Source of the DNA: Argopecten irradians
Taxonomy: Eukaryota; Mollusca; Bivalvia; Pectinida; Pectinidae
Direction of reading: 5' to 3'
DNA length: 64,000 nt
Assembly: GCF_041381155.1 (NCBI RefSeq)
Contig: NC_091137.1
Span: 21,311,655 to 21,375,654, forward strand
This document shows positions 10,676-23,217 of this stretch, piece by piece. The number at the start of each line of letters is the position of its first letter. Within the stretch, counting starts at the first letter, position 1. Both the position numbers and the translations under genes were made by a program. The notes beneath the pieces are model-generated. The model was not told where the DNA came from. It ran no database searches and saw only the letters and a program-made list of their open reading frames with translations.

Positions 10676-13600
10676 TTTTTGATTTCAGAGAACCTGGGCA
10701 ACATTGTCTCCTGTGACATTCGTCCTGCTCAAATTAAGTATACTGACCATTTAGCGGTATCTCTTAAAATACAACATAATGCAAACGCCCAGGGCATGGC
10801 GATATGGAAATTAAATAACAGTTTATTACAGGAAGCTGGTTATAAAACAATGGTAAGAAAAGTGATAAAAGATTTAAAAGAAGAGCAGACCGTGCTAAAA
10901 ATGGGGGAGGCTCAGTTTTGGGATTACTGTAAAGTAAATATCAAACATAAGACAATAGATTACTGTAGGAATAGAAGTAAAAGTGATTCAGTAAAGATAC
11001 GGCACATGGAGAAACAGTTAGCTGATCTAGAAATACAAAACGATCAGAGTCCAAATGAAATGCTGAAAGAAAGAATATCGGAATTAGGGAGAAACTTAGA
11101 ATCTCTTTATGAAGAAAAAGCCAGAGGAGCACAGGTAAGATCAAGGGTAGCAATGGGTGGAAAATGGGGAGAAAAATACGAAATATTTTTTAGGGATGGA
11201 AAGACAAAGGCAAACGAAAAATAAAATAACAAGTATCAGGCAGGATGATGATATTGTAAGTGACCCCGAGAAAATATTAAAAGAAATCGAATTGTTTTAT
11301 TCAAATCTCTATAGCAGTTCATGTATTGATAAAAGGGAGATAACTACGTACATTGATAGCTGTGATGTTAATTATACGTTATCGGAACACGAAAAGTTAT
11401 CATGTGAAGGTGAGTTGAAAATAGAGGAATGTACAGCCGCAGTGAAGAACTTTTGAAGTTGAACAAAAGTCCTGGTAGTGATGGTCTTACTGGTGAATTT
11501 TATAAAACTTTTTGGAATGACATCGCAAATATCGTTTTGGAGTCTCTAAATGACGGATTCAGGAAAGCAGAGTTAAGTAATACGCAGAAACTTGGAGTTG
11601 TACCTCTCATTTATAAGAAGAATGATCCAAAATTGCTACAAAATTGGAGACCAATTACTCTGTTAAATCTAGATCATAAAATAGTGACTTATGTATTGGC
11701 AACAAGACTTAAACCACTGATGCAACGCCTGGTAAGTACAGATCAAAACGGATATATTAAAAACAAATTTATTGGTTATAACATAAGACAAATTCAGGAC
11801 ATTATAGATTATTCCGAGAAGTTTAATATTGATTCGTGTTTGCTCTTTTTAGATTTCACTAATGCGTTTGATACGATAGAGTGGGATTTTATGTTTGGAT
11901 GTTTAGATAAGTTTGGTTTGGGCCAATCTTTTATTAAATGGGTTTAGGTGTTATATACCAATATCAAAGGCTGCGTTAAAAATAATAACTGGTTAACCAG
12001 AAGTTACTTGGTGTCAATAGGTATCCGGCAAGGTTGCCCCCTCTCATGTTTGACCTTCGTCCTAGCAACGGAAATACTGGCTCAGAAAATGAAAACTGAT
12101 GCAAACATTAGTGGTATCAAAATACGAAGTAGGAAAATAATAATCTCTCAACTAGCCGACGACACTACGTTATTTCTGAAGTATAGAGACATCAATAGAG
12201 CATTAGATATTGTTGAACAATTTGGGAAAGTATCAGGTTTAAAGTTAAACAAATCTAAAACTGAGGGGTTATACTTGGGTTGTAACAAAAATAAAAATAA
12301 TACCTTTATGGGTATAAACTGGGTTAAGCAAATCAAGTTTTGGGTATATACTTTGGTACAAACTTAAAGGTATGTTCAAATCTCAGTGGCGTAGGAAGAT
12401 GAAACGTCATGGGGGGGGGGGCAAAGGTCCTCAATATTTTGTAACCCCCCTTACGAGAGGAGATTAATTCAACTCCCAACCATATAATATATGCTTTATG
12501 TACATTTTTCATATATCACTAAATTTAATCCTTGTACACATTTATAGACAGTGGGGGTCGCTAAAAGGAAATTAACGCTGAATACGCAAATTGGCCAAAT
12601 TAGCGTGTGAGCGTCGAAGGCGCAAGATTTTGGTGTTTTATTAGGGGTCTGAGGGTGACCCCCGGGATGAGTTTTATGTATTTTGATGATTTTGCGATCG
12701 CCCGAAAGCGCGAGAAATTTGGTGTTTGGGCAGGAGGACCCTTTTTTTTCTTTCAAATAAGCATTTTTAGAAAATTTCAGTCGGCGAAAATGGGGGGGGG
12801 GGGCAAAAAGACATGTTTGCCCCCCCCCCCCCCCCCCCCGTCCTGGGGAACGGGGGGGGGGGGGCAACTGTACAACTTTTATTAGAAAAAAAGAAATCTT
12901 TTCGTACTGTAGAGGTATGTGGGAAGGTATTTTTCAACTAGAAAATACTGGTTCGATTTATCATGGATTATTTGAATTTATCAATAATAACATAATAGAG
13001 AATGATGAAAAATATACAAGTGGAAACTATTTAATAATATCCTTCCAAATGGAATTTTGCTTAAAAGATGGAATATTATTGAGGATGATACATGTTTGAC
13101 ATGTAAAATTAAGGATGATTATAAACACTATTTTATTGAATGTCGATGTGTAGATGCTTTGTGGAATTTAATCCATATATTTTTTAGAAAACTATCTCTA
13201 CAATGTACAATTGTATGTTCAAGGTTTTAAGATTGCTGAATCAGAATTTAATGCGAATATATTTCCCGCTATTCTACGTTACATTAACTAAATAACAACA
13301 AACTATATGTTTTAGCTGCCTCGGCAGATATACTGTCCCGCTATTCTACGAAACGCGGGAAATTTAAAATATCTTTTGTCCTTAATTGGCTATACAATAT
13401 ATAAACATCATATTTCTAACGGAAGAGTTGACAATTGTTCTATTGTTTCCTTATTCAAACTATATCTCATTAGAAAGTTACTGTTACAACGATAGAGATA
13501 TGAAATTATTAAAGAATATGTCAATGTACTTAAATGAAGAACAAAATAATTAAAAAGATGATTAAAAGAATAAATGAATAAAACATTGTGCAATGATGAT
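10676..13600 (+). pseudogene. Tx1/L1-like non-LTR retrotransposon ORF2, degenerate, split by a MITE
   Basis: Successive frames spell a LINE ORF2: end of the APE endonuclease (YTDHLAV, IWKLNNSLL; 10679-11150), a linker (VENGEKNTKYFLG; 11157-11456), then the reverse transcriptase. RT landmarks are SPGSDGLTGEFYKTFW (~11470), NWRPITLLN (~11645), FLDFTNAFDTIEW with its catalytic Asp (~11845), GIRQGCPLS (~12020) and LADD in place of YADD (12152-12163). A TAG interrupts at 11945-11947. A C/G-rich MITE replaces about 12384-12866. The C-terminal Cys/His region resumes at 13021-13220 with CLTCKIKDDYKHYFIEC. An insertion near 13310-13360 precedes the last piece (SLIGYTIYKHH). Inactive; not a host gene. 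Confidence 0.9.
12384..12866. mobile_element. CAGTGGCGTAGG MITE, right end damaged
   Basis: Starts CAGTGGCGTAGGAAG and shares most of its body with the fuller element at 60805-61894: CAAAGGTCCTCAATATTTTG, the GGTGACCCCCGGGATGAG block and long G/C homopolymers. It interrupts the Tx1-like LINE between its RT and C-terminal region. The right terminus does not end in CGCCACTG but breaks off in a G run before CAACTGTAC, so no target duplication can be read. Confidence 0.78.
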
Positions 13601-13679
13601 AAACTTTGGGGCTCGGAGCGCTTCGCGCTTAAAATGTAATTATAACAGCTTAATATATAGAATTTAAATGTAAAAGATG

Positions 13680-13990
13680 GTGGTCGAGATAAGATCGTAG
13701 TTGTTCATAAGAGATAGTTGTAAAGGAGAGAAGGTGGTTGAGGTGAAACGGTAGATGAGACGAGATAGTGGTAAACGTGAGATATCGGTTAAGACGAGAT
13801 GAGGGTAGATGTGAGAGGCTGTTGAGAAGAGATGGTGGCAGAAGTGAGATGGCGTTAGAAGTGAGATAGCGGTAGAGACAAGATGATGGTAGAAGTGATA
13901 TGGCAGTAGAAGTGAGATAGAGGTTGAGACGAGATGGTGGGGTGATATATGGCGGCTGAGACGGCATGACTAAAATGAAATGGTGAGATG
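13680..13990. repeat. Degenerate purine-rich minisatellite
   Basis: About 16-20-bp units of the form GAAGTGAGATGGCGTTAG repeat with variation (GTGAGAT, GACGAGAT, GTAGA). The strand is strongly purine-biased. The long - strand open frame through it is rich in Leu, Ser and His because of the repeat and is not taken as coding. Confidence 0.7.
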
Positions 13991-14210
13991 ATGGTATGTA
14001 TAAGAATTGTATTGAAAATGAATGTGTAAAATCCAAGAGTCAAAACGAAAAATATAATACTTGTTTTATATACGCCTGAGACTATATGAATGAGATTAGA
14101 TACAGGTGTAATGAGCCAATATCTGAGCACAAAAAAAAACAAAACAAAAAAAGGATTTGGATATAAGAAACCAAACCAAACCAATGATGCAGAAGCCCTG
14201 ACTATAACAT

Positions 14211-17200
14211 TAGGCCATAGGCTAGGAGGGTCCCACATGCACCCCCCCCCAAACCTCCGAACCAATATTTTTCTGAACCCTTATGACCCACTGATCACAA
14301 ATCAAAATGTTAACATTGCATAAGTTGGGATGAACTTCCGGTTATGACGTCATCAAGATGGCCGCCATCTCGAATTTCACTAAAACTTGAAAAATAATCA
14401 TAATATTAACATTTTTCAACCGAAGTAGACAAATGAGGTATCAAAATGACCACAATAGAACAACAAATACATATCAGAACCAAAAAATCCAATATACATA
14501 TGTAGTGATTTCTACGCAGGAAATGAAAAAATCGGATTTAAAGCTCAAAAATGGTGATTTTTCAGCAAATTTTTCATATTTTGTTTGACGCAGCAAAAAT
14601 GTTTCCCAACAGCAATCTATTATTTCTAATAAGTTTTTTGACCACTTATAAATCAGTTTAAACAACAACAACAACAAAAACCAATGTTAACATTGTATAG
14701 GTTCCGGTTATGACGTCATCAAGATGGCCACCTTCTCGAATTTTACTAAAAAATGAAGAATAGTCATAACACTGATATTTTTCAACTAAAGTAGACAAAT
14801 GAGGTATCAAAATGACCACAATAGAACGACAAATACATATCAGGACCAAATAATCCAATATGTGTAGTGATTTGTACGGAAGAAATGAAAAAATAAGCTT
14901 TTAAGCTCAAAAATGGTGATTTTTTAGCAAATTTTTCATACGCAGCAAAAATGTTTCCCAACAACAAATTATTACTCGTAATCAGTTATTTAAACTCCTA
15001 TCAATCAGTAAAAACAAAAACAACAACAAAAATATATAGAAATGCAAAAAAAAAAAAAAAATTATTGTTATACCCTCAATTTTGTAGATTAGCAGCGTCT
15101 CAAAAATAACACAACACCTACTGATAGCGTAACAAATGTGACCTAAGCTAAGCCTGTGTTTCCGTTAATATCATTAAGGTTTCCAAAGCGTTTGTGTCTT
15201 TGAAAATGAGCACATTCATTGTTTATTTCCTATGCAAAGCATAAGCAAAATGTAAGATGGTTACTACAATGTCACTAATATGTCTTTCACTGGTTCTCAA
15301 TGATAACCATTATCATTGTGCGTGCTTTCTCACCTCACTGCACTATCCACTGAAGAGACTCGGCAGAATCAGAGTACTCGAGATATCAGTATCCAATTCG
15401 TCGAAAGCCAGAGCGTCGTCTTCGATATCGATGAGCACATGTGACACTGCATTACCAGTGTTGTTCTAGCCTGTCATCTTTTATGACCCATCCATGGCCA
15501 GAGTTCATATCAGGAACAACAGGTTCAGGGATGTGGGATCTCTTTCAGATTCTAACATATCGTACGTATATGCTGTTTCAGACTTCTCCGGCATAATGGA
15601 AATTACACCAGATGCACATTCTTCCAATGGTGGAATTGGTTCTCCATAGCACATAACTCCATAATTCGTATGAAGTACTATTCATCAATCTTGTGGACCC
15701 TCGTGCAACCATAAATGGCACAGGTGATATCATCGAGGTCATTAATGAGGGCATAAATGTTAAATGTTTTTCATTGGTCTGGCTTTTCCCATTCCCTTGA
15801 AGGAGCTGGTTGTGTCACATCTGGTGTATGCGCAAAGAGACCATTGAAGACTCTCCAGTAAAAAGTTCTCTAAAGTGCTTTCCAGACTTGGCAAAGAGTG
15901 AAACTTCACTGCAGCCCTCATTTATGACCTCAAAGAATCCACCTGTGCCACCTATGGTCACTGAGGTTCACAAGAATGAGGAATTGTGCTTCATACGAAT
16001 TAAGGAGAACCAAACCAACCCTCCGCAGAATGTTGATCTGGTGTCTTTTCCATCATGCCGGGGAAGTCTGGAACATCATATACGATATGTAAATCTAGGT
16101 GAAACTAGGTTGGAAACAGGAAGAGCTCCCACATCCCTGAAGCCGATGTTTCTGATGTTAACTCTGACCATGGACAGTTGACAAGTTAGAACCACGATGT
16201 TAACCCGGTAATGTAATGTCACATCAGGTCACCGAGGTCGAAGACGGCACTCTGGCGAGAAAGCATGCACAACGAAAATGATTAGCATTAAGAACTAGTG
16301 AAAGCAATATGTGACACTGTAGTAACCATTTTATATTTCCTTGCGTTATACACAGGAAATAAACAATGGATGCGCTCATTCTAAAAGACACAACATGTTT
16401 CGAAAAGTGTCATGGTATTTACGGAACTTTAATTTGATACCCTATAGCTATTAGTTAAAGCGTTTTGCTGTAATAATTCAGTTTGAGAGGCTACTACTAG
16501 TCTACAAAATTTCGAACATGAAAATGGATTATTTTGAAGTCCCACTTAGATATTCAGCCAACTTTAAATTCCAATTTGTTAAGATATAAATCGTCAATAG
16601 CCAATGTTATATTCAGAAAATTCCAAGACACCAGGAAACTGTAGTGTTAGCGGTTTGGAAAAAAATAACAATCATACGCCGCATCCAGTGATGCTTTGTA
16701 AACCAAATGATGGTATAACAATTATCTTTTGCATTTCTATATATTTTTGTTGTTGTTGTTTTAACCTATTGATAAGAGGTCAAATAACTGATTGTGAATA
16801 ATAATTTGTTGTTGGGAAACAATTTTGCTGCGTCAAGCCAAATATGAAAAAATGCTGAAAAATTAACATTTTTGAGCTTAAAATATTATTTTTTCATTTC
16901 CTGCGTTCAAATCACTACATGTATTGGATTATTTGGTCCTGATATGTATTTGTTGTTCTATTGTGGTCATTTTGATACCTCATTTGTCTACTTCAGTTGA
17001 AAAATGTCAATGTTATGACTATTTTTCATTTTTCAGTAAAATTCGAGATGGTGGCCATCTTGATGACGTCATAACCGGAACTTATACGATGTTAACATTG
17101 GTTTTTGTTGTTGTTGTTGTTTAAACTGATTGATAAGTGGTCAAAAAACTTATTAGAAATAATAGATTGCTGTTGGGAAATATTTTTGCTGCGTCAAACA

Positions 17201-17563
17201 AAATATGAAAAAATTGCTGAAAAATCACCATTTTTGAGCTTTAAATCCGATTTTTTCATTTCCTGCGTAGAAATCACTACATATATTGGATTTTTTGGTT
17301 CTGATATGTATTTGTTGTTCTATTGTGGATTTTGATACCTCATTTGTCTACTTCGGTTGAAAAATGTTAATATTATGATTATTTTTCAAGTTTTAGTGAA
17401 ATTCGAGATGGAGGCCATCTTGATGATGTCATAACCGGAGGTTCATCCCAACTTATGCAATGTTAACATTTTGATTTGTGATCAGTGGGTCATAAGGGTT
17501 CAGAAAAATATTGGTTCGGAGGTTTGGGGGGGTGCATGTGTGACCCTCCTAGCCCATGGCCTA
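14211..17563. mobile_element. Giant foldback element FB2, 3.35-kb palindrome
   Basis: Left end TAGGCCATAGGCTAGGAGGG (14211), right end CCTCCTAGCCCATGGCCTA (17563). Outer arms (about 14211-14690 and 17100-17563) match FB1's arm. Inside lies a second diverged copy of the same arm (about 14690-15000, and 16740-17100). Inside that, the cores (about 15060-15800 and 15830-16560) are again inverted copies of each other: CTCATTAATGACCTC-type sequence on the - strand of the left core matches CTCATTTATGACCTC at 15919 on the right. The centre is near 15830. So the whole element is one imperfect palindrome with arms of about 1.65 kb, best conserved at the ends. Confidence 0.88.
15810..16181 (+). pseudogene. 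Captured ORF fragment in the core of FB2 (inverted partner on the - strand at about 15490-15790)
   Basis: A 123-codon open stretch with IRIKENQTNPPQNVDLVSFP and CRGSLEHHIRYVN. The reverse complement of the left core encodes a parallel stretch beginning ALINDLDDITCAIYG in another frame, so both palindrome arms hold decayed copies of one coding sequence. From memory the pattern (YG, then LPPC-like, then L..HI.R.N) recalls an uncharacterised ORF common in invertebrate genomes; this is a weak recollection, not an assignment. No full frame survives in either arm. Confidence 0.35.
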
Positions 17564-18563
17564 CATGGACTTGTTGGCAAACATCGATTTATGGTGGCCC
17601 AGTCAATACACCCGTTACGGCCTGCATAGCTGGGTATCTAGGCAGAAGTAGTAACTTACTGTACTATACGATAACGTGCAGCCATCATTGCCGAAGGTAA
17701 GTACCCAAGTCGAATATGATTGTCAACTCGTTTTACACAGCAAACATTATTTTTATGCTATGACGTAGTCCTCCAAAACAGACCTATTTCGGTTGTGAAT
17801 CCTTCTAGTTTGATTATAATTTATTTATAGAGAGCAGTCAGGGTATCTAATCAGCAGACGCTATGGCGACATACATCAACTGTATTGACACAACTGATCT
17901 CCACCTCTACCATAAAAAAACGTTCGATAAGATATTAAATATAGATGACTGACCATCATAATACAACAATATAACTTAAATACGCAACCAAAGTATCATA
18001 TTGAATATATATGACATTTCGATTTCGGAAAAATAATATTAATGCACACATTTTTTTTTTTTTTTTTTTTTTTGTAATGTCATTTAAAAGCTAGATTCTG
18101 TCTAGGTAAAATGTGGAAGTTATAACGATAATGTAGACGGAAAATATGTATTAAGAAAAATATTTATCATTTAAAAGGAGATTGTTTTACCGATTATCTA
18201 TAACCACTGTATCGCATATTGATAAGTTAAACACAAAGTACTGATTAGTTTTCTCCTGATTGTCAGATTGAATTATTTTTGCAAGAGAAATGCCAATACT
18301 TCAACGTGTATTTTAATTGGTCTGTCTGATTAAGTATTGGTAATTATTGATTTGACATCCATAACTTTTCAGCATTTTTAGCCATTACCGTTGTAAAATT
18401 TCGATCTTTTTTGAACGTCTCGATTTAAGACGGATTTAAGTGGTATTCCGTCATATAACATATAAATCTTTGCATAGACTCTTTCGGGTAGGTATATATT
18501 GTGACGTTATTAATTTGTAAACTGATGACGTCACAATCAATACTTATAAGCAAGGGCAATGTT
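17564..18563. other. Unique AT-rich sequence, no gene seen
   Basis: Holds a T tract at about 18052-18073. No coding potential or repeat family recognised. Confidence 0.5.
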
Positions 18564-18574
18564 ATGGAAATACT

Positions 18575-19516
18575 AGTCCGCTAAACCTGCCTATATTATT
18601 AGGTTTTTTTTTTTTTTTTTTTTTTTGGCCTAATATATAGTCAGCTCGCGGTACCTCTTAAAAATGTGAAATCGTAGGCCAGATTTGGCCTACGCTACGT
18701 CAGCGGCATATTTCTAATATATCGTCCATGCAATGCCGGGAAAACGTACACATACCTTTATATTGGGATCTTATGTACTCCTTTGCCCCCATGTTACATC
18801 CCATTTATGAAATTAAACAACTGTGTACAATGAAATACTTCCGAGACCCTTCTATTTCACACATTTGTAATGGCCGCCGTATACACATTTAGTAGAGCAA
18901 ACGGCAGCCAATCAACTTCGCTTCCGGTTTTATTTTTAAAAAATCACGTGTAGTTGAAAGATAAACAAAATGCTAGCCAGTTAGAGTTTTTAAAGTAAAA
19001 TCATGGTCGACATACACGACATGTTGTCAAATATACAAATTGAACACGACTATTGCTGGTACCGCATAACTTTCGCGATATTCACGTTGCATATACATGT
19101 AGCATATACACGGTAGAATTTTGTTTATCTTTCAACTACACGTGGATATTTAAAAATAAAACCGGAAGCGAAGTTGATTGGCTGCCGTTTGCTCTACTAA
19201 ATGTGTATACGGCGGCCATTACAAATGTGTGAAATAGAAGGGTCTCGGAAGTATTTCATTGTACACAGTTGTTTAATTTCATAAATGGGATGTAACATGG
19301 GGGCAAAGGAGTACATAAGATCCCAATATAAAGGTATGTGTACGTTTTCCCGGCATTGCATGGACGATATATTAGAAATATGCCGCTGACGTAGCGTAGG
19401 CCAAATCTGGCCTACGATTTCACATTTTTAAGAGGTACCGCGAGCTGACAATATATTAGGCAAAAAACAAAAAAAAAATTTAAAAAGCCTAATAATATAG
19501 GCAGGTTTAGCGGACT
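18575..19516. mobile_element. Foldback element FB3 with 11-bp target duplication
   Basis: Termini AGTCCGCTAAACCTGCC and its reverse complement GGCAGGTTTAGCGGACT. Arms of about 396 bp (18575-18970 and 19119-19516) are nearly identical in inverted orientation around a ~150-bp unique centre. The main difference is a T/A homopolymer near each end. ATGGAAATACT flanks both sides (18564-18574 and 19517-19527): an 11-bp target duplication, in the range made by Mutator-type and FB-type elements. No ORF; non-autonomous. A lone end of the same family sits at 55402-55416. Confidence 0.93.
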
Positions 19517-19915
19517 ATGGAAATACTGAATATGTAAAGTGATACTGCTACTAGTCCTACATATTTTTCATTTTGATGGGGTACACATTGAGCTACAGAT
19601 TAAATCCATACATACAGGAAATTAGGATGAATTTCAATTTTTTTCATTTCATGTTGCATATGCAAATAATTTTAAGTAAGAACAAAATGATATGTAACAT
19701 GAGTAATAGTATGTCCTTTATTGTACTATATCGTATATTTTGTCTATAAAATGTTTGTAAACACCGATGTGGCAGTTATGTCAAAGGTGAATAAAAAATC
19801 AGTATTGTCAATTGTTTCATGCCTTAATGAGCACAGCTGTCCAATATAAAACATTTCAACCACGCACAACTCACTGTTGTATACACTGTATCAATGTATG
19901 GAAATGATCAGTTTC

Positions 19916-20530
19916 ACTATGAACGTGGAAAATGCAGTCAGATATCCTCGCTGTCGTTATGCCTGTCCACTGAAATCTAGGTTAAACACGTTTGAGTGGA
20001 TATTGTGTACCCCATACCCGGACCCGAACTGGAAACCCCATATACACAGTGCCTGTATACTAAAAGCTACAATATTAATGTGGTAACGGTAAAGTAAAAC
20101 ATTAGAGTCTCGACTTAAGTTAGATTCTTCAATTAATGATACTTGTATTTCAAATAAAGGTACTTCTAAGAACCTTAACCATGAAACATAATTTATACAG
20201 AGTATGGGTACAGAATTTCAGTGCAGTATCGGGTAAGGGCGAGTACACTAAAAAGGTACCCATCATCAATTACAATATGGCGGATTATACGAACAAGAGT
20301 CGAGTGCTAGATAAAAAAAAGTGTGATTCCTCGCTTAGTTGTTGGATTGGATTAATGAAAGCGTTATCGGAGATAGCCTATTTGTATTTGCAATTGGAAA
20401 ATATCAACAGAAAGTGAAATGAATGTATACAAAATTTGTTACAAGGGAATATGAGTGCCTTTGACCTAGATTTCAGTGGACAGGCATAACGACAGCGAGG
20501 ATATCTGACTGCATTTTCCACGTTCATAGT
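19916..20530. mobile_element. Inverted-repeat unit with perfect 67-bp arms
   Basis: The 67 bases 19916-19982 (starting ACTATGAACGTGGAAAATGC) recur exactly as reverse complement at 20464-20530, around a 481-bp spacer. No terminal target duplication was found. The spacer has a 93-codon open frame (20136-20417, TTG start) with no recognisable domain, not called as a gene. Confidence 0.75.
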
Positions 20531-22300
20531 AAAATAAAGGTATGTTAATATATTATTTCGTGTCTGAAGTTGTGTTTTTCCGTATCGAAAATTTATTTAA
20601 GAATATATTAGTATTAAAATATATACATATTTATCCATGTTTGACGGAATACCGGCGACTTTTGTAGAGGCAGGTGTACCTCTTCCAAGCGAGCCGTTGG
20701 TTCCCTTGTCCTTTTATATAGTATATAGGCCTAGTACACATGTATACACAACAGACTTTCTCACAACCTACGTTACAAGTCCCTGTGGTTGTAACGTATA
20801 ACGTTCGTCACCCATTACATTGTGTACTTGACTCATTTATTATAGGGTGTAAATACCTCTTGTTAAAACCAAGCTAGGACCAGTATTTACTCAAGTTTAG
20901 GGGAGCAAATGAGGAAACCACGAGGTACACTGCACCGGTAGCACTTACTACTTTAAACATTAAGTGTAAGCTGTTTAGATATTATGATATTCTCTTTGGC
21001 TCATTTGCTGGGGATGTTTTCTACCTATGTATTCAATATTCAATCGAATCCATTGCATGTTTACTGTACTACACACTCACTTATAAATGAAAGCGGACCA
21101 TAATAGCCAGTGCTATTTTGTGGATAGATATCCAAGGGCACGTCATTAGCCATGGCATCTACACTCACTTATATATTTTCATATTCTGATTTTGTTATTG
21201 TTGTAGAGTCTAGTTGTTAGTTTTATCAAATGATAGTGTAAAGAAATGAAAATTTTCCAATGTATGGAAGAATTATGTATGTAATTTAAACCAATGAGTT
21301 TGAAAAGGGTAAACGATGACATGATATAGCTCATTGCCTCCAAAGATGAAGATTGCTAAATCATAAATAGTAAACATTATTTCATATCCGATAATTATGT
21401 TACATGTTCAAAATTATATAACTTCTAATAAATATAAGCAATTAATTCATATTTTGAAATATGAATACGTGCAATCTAAAAATTTGTGGTATGGAATTAA
21501 AAATGAATATTTGATTCTGCGAGACTGCATTGAATTCATAATGACGTCACCACCTTAAGCCATTTTCACGTTAGGGGGACGTAATTTAAACGTAATTTAG
21601 TCTGAGTATTGATATATACATTCCCTTACCACTTCTATTATATAAACTAAACCATATTATAGCGTCACTAATGTTGACATGGTAACGTCAACTCATCACC
21701 GTCAAAATGGCTGTTCCATCTTGTGGAGTATACCGTCATTGATAAACAGTTTCCCTGGCCTAACTTAGAAATCTACAAGATAATCTACAAATCTTTGGCA
21801 TCTTATATAGACCATAGAATCCATAGGAAGATAGTTAAATGCTTAAATGATCCCAAATTTCCCAGTTCTCAGTAAGTAATTTTTTCTCTGAGTATTAACA
21901 GAAAAACAGAACGCAATTACCAACGCATGAACACTTAAACTAATTCATAAATTTGATATTAAAAAATACGAATAAGTCTTCGATAAGTCTGCACTAAAGT
22001 GGCACTCAAACGTCAAAAATAGCGTTGACCACAAAACATGCCTTTTATGAAATCATTGTTAGGGTTTCCTAGATGTTTTTGTTGGGCTGTTTTTCTAGTA
22101 TAAAAGTATAAAAAATGTAGGTGTATTGCAGTCGAAATCTTAAATTTAATACAGTATTCAACTTTGAAATTTAAACCTAATTTATTGGAACCCTTTACTA
22201 ACCATTTGTAACACAGATGAGTATGGAACATAATTGCATACAGTGTGTTTTGAGGTATACTAGTCCGATGTTACTAGGGTCGTTTACGGACAGGGTCATT
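20531..22300. other. No gene or repeat recognised
   Basis: AT-rich sequence with short open frames only. Nothing on either strand matches a family I recognise. Confidence 0.5.
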
Positions 22301-22309
22301 TACTGGACT

Positions 22310-22805
22310 TGAAGATATTGACAATGGCTGGGCAGTGGTTTAGTATATCAATGTTTCAAGCAGATTTTTTTAAAATTATGTAAGCTTTTGTTTTATGAGC
22401 TTATTTCACGCAACACCTACATTGAAATAGGATGTTAGAATTGTGCCTGCTGCCCCTTTGCATGATCGTAAAATGATTTGGTGGTTACCTAGATGAAAAT
22501 GCTTCAATTTTTAAACATTTCATAGTTTTAGGGTGACGTTTTGAGCTTTTTTATGAATATTATGATGAAATTGGGAGGATGATGGCATCTTAGGGTCACA
22601 TGAGCTGGGATGAATTAGGTCATATTCAATGAAAGGTATCTTCTGTCAACTATGTATCTTCTGGGTTTTATATATATAATGCAAGTGTTCAAGCTATTTA
22701 AGTTTGTTTTATGAGAGAATCTTAAGCAACATCTATGTTGCAAGCATGTTGTTAGAATTGTGCCTGCTACTTCATTGCATGATCGTAAAAGGCGACTAAA
22801 TATGG
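22310..22805. repeat. Two reverse-orientation fragments of the 580-bp dispersed repeat
   Basis: TTAGAATTGTGCCTGCTGCC at 22437 and TTAGAATTGTGCCTGCTAC at 22752 each precede CATGATCGTAAAA. These are the reverse complement of the head of the repeats at 23218 and 27186. The second retains the full core GATCGTAAAAGGCGACTAAA (22781-22800). Confidence 0.75.
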
Positions 22806-23217
22806 AACCTTTTTATGGTGGCTTTAGCAAACAATATCATGTATTTAACATCTAATGTTCACCTTAAGATAGTTTTATCTTATTATTATTAAATTGTTTG
22901 TAGTGAAAGTTATGTTTTCCTGAGAAAGAAACTTTCTCTGTTATATTTGAGACAGAAATCCAACAAACTTAAATAGCTTAAACATTTGCCTTCAACATGG
23001 AAAATCCAGAAGCTACCTAGTTGCCAGACAAAACAATTCATTGAATTTGGCCTGATTTCTGCATGTAATCCAGCAAACGTGACCCTATGATGTAATCACA
23101 CGAAGTAGATCGTGACAAAATACCAATCAAGTACTCAACATTACTCTAAAGCTTTGAAATGGTTGAAATATTTAAAACAGTTTCATCTCAATAACCACGA
23201 AATTAAGATTCTAAATA

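Larger units (their letters stand above)
8297..11499. repeat. Segmental duplication, copy A2
   Basis: Second copy of the block at 1-3203, with the same order and orientation. Unlike A1, sequence after 11499 continues without a break into the reverse transcriptase of the Tx1-like LINE, so A2 keeps the older junction and A1 carries the rearranged one. Confidence 0.93.

Noticed and set aside
13650..14265. Overlapping 128- and 136-codon - strand frames rich in Leu/Ser/His/Pro
   Set aside because: Generated by the purine-rich minisatellite and the foldback end.
20136..20417. 93-codon frame between the 67-bp inverted repeats
   Set aside because: Starts at TTG, no recognisable domain; an unlikely animal start.
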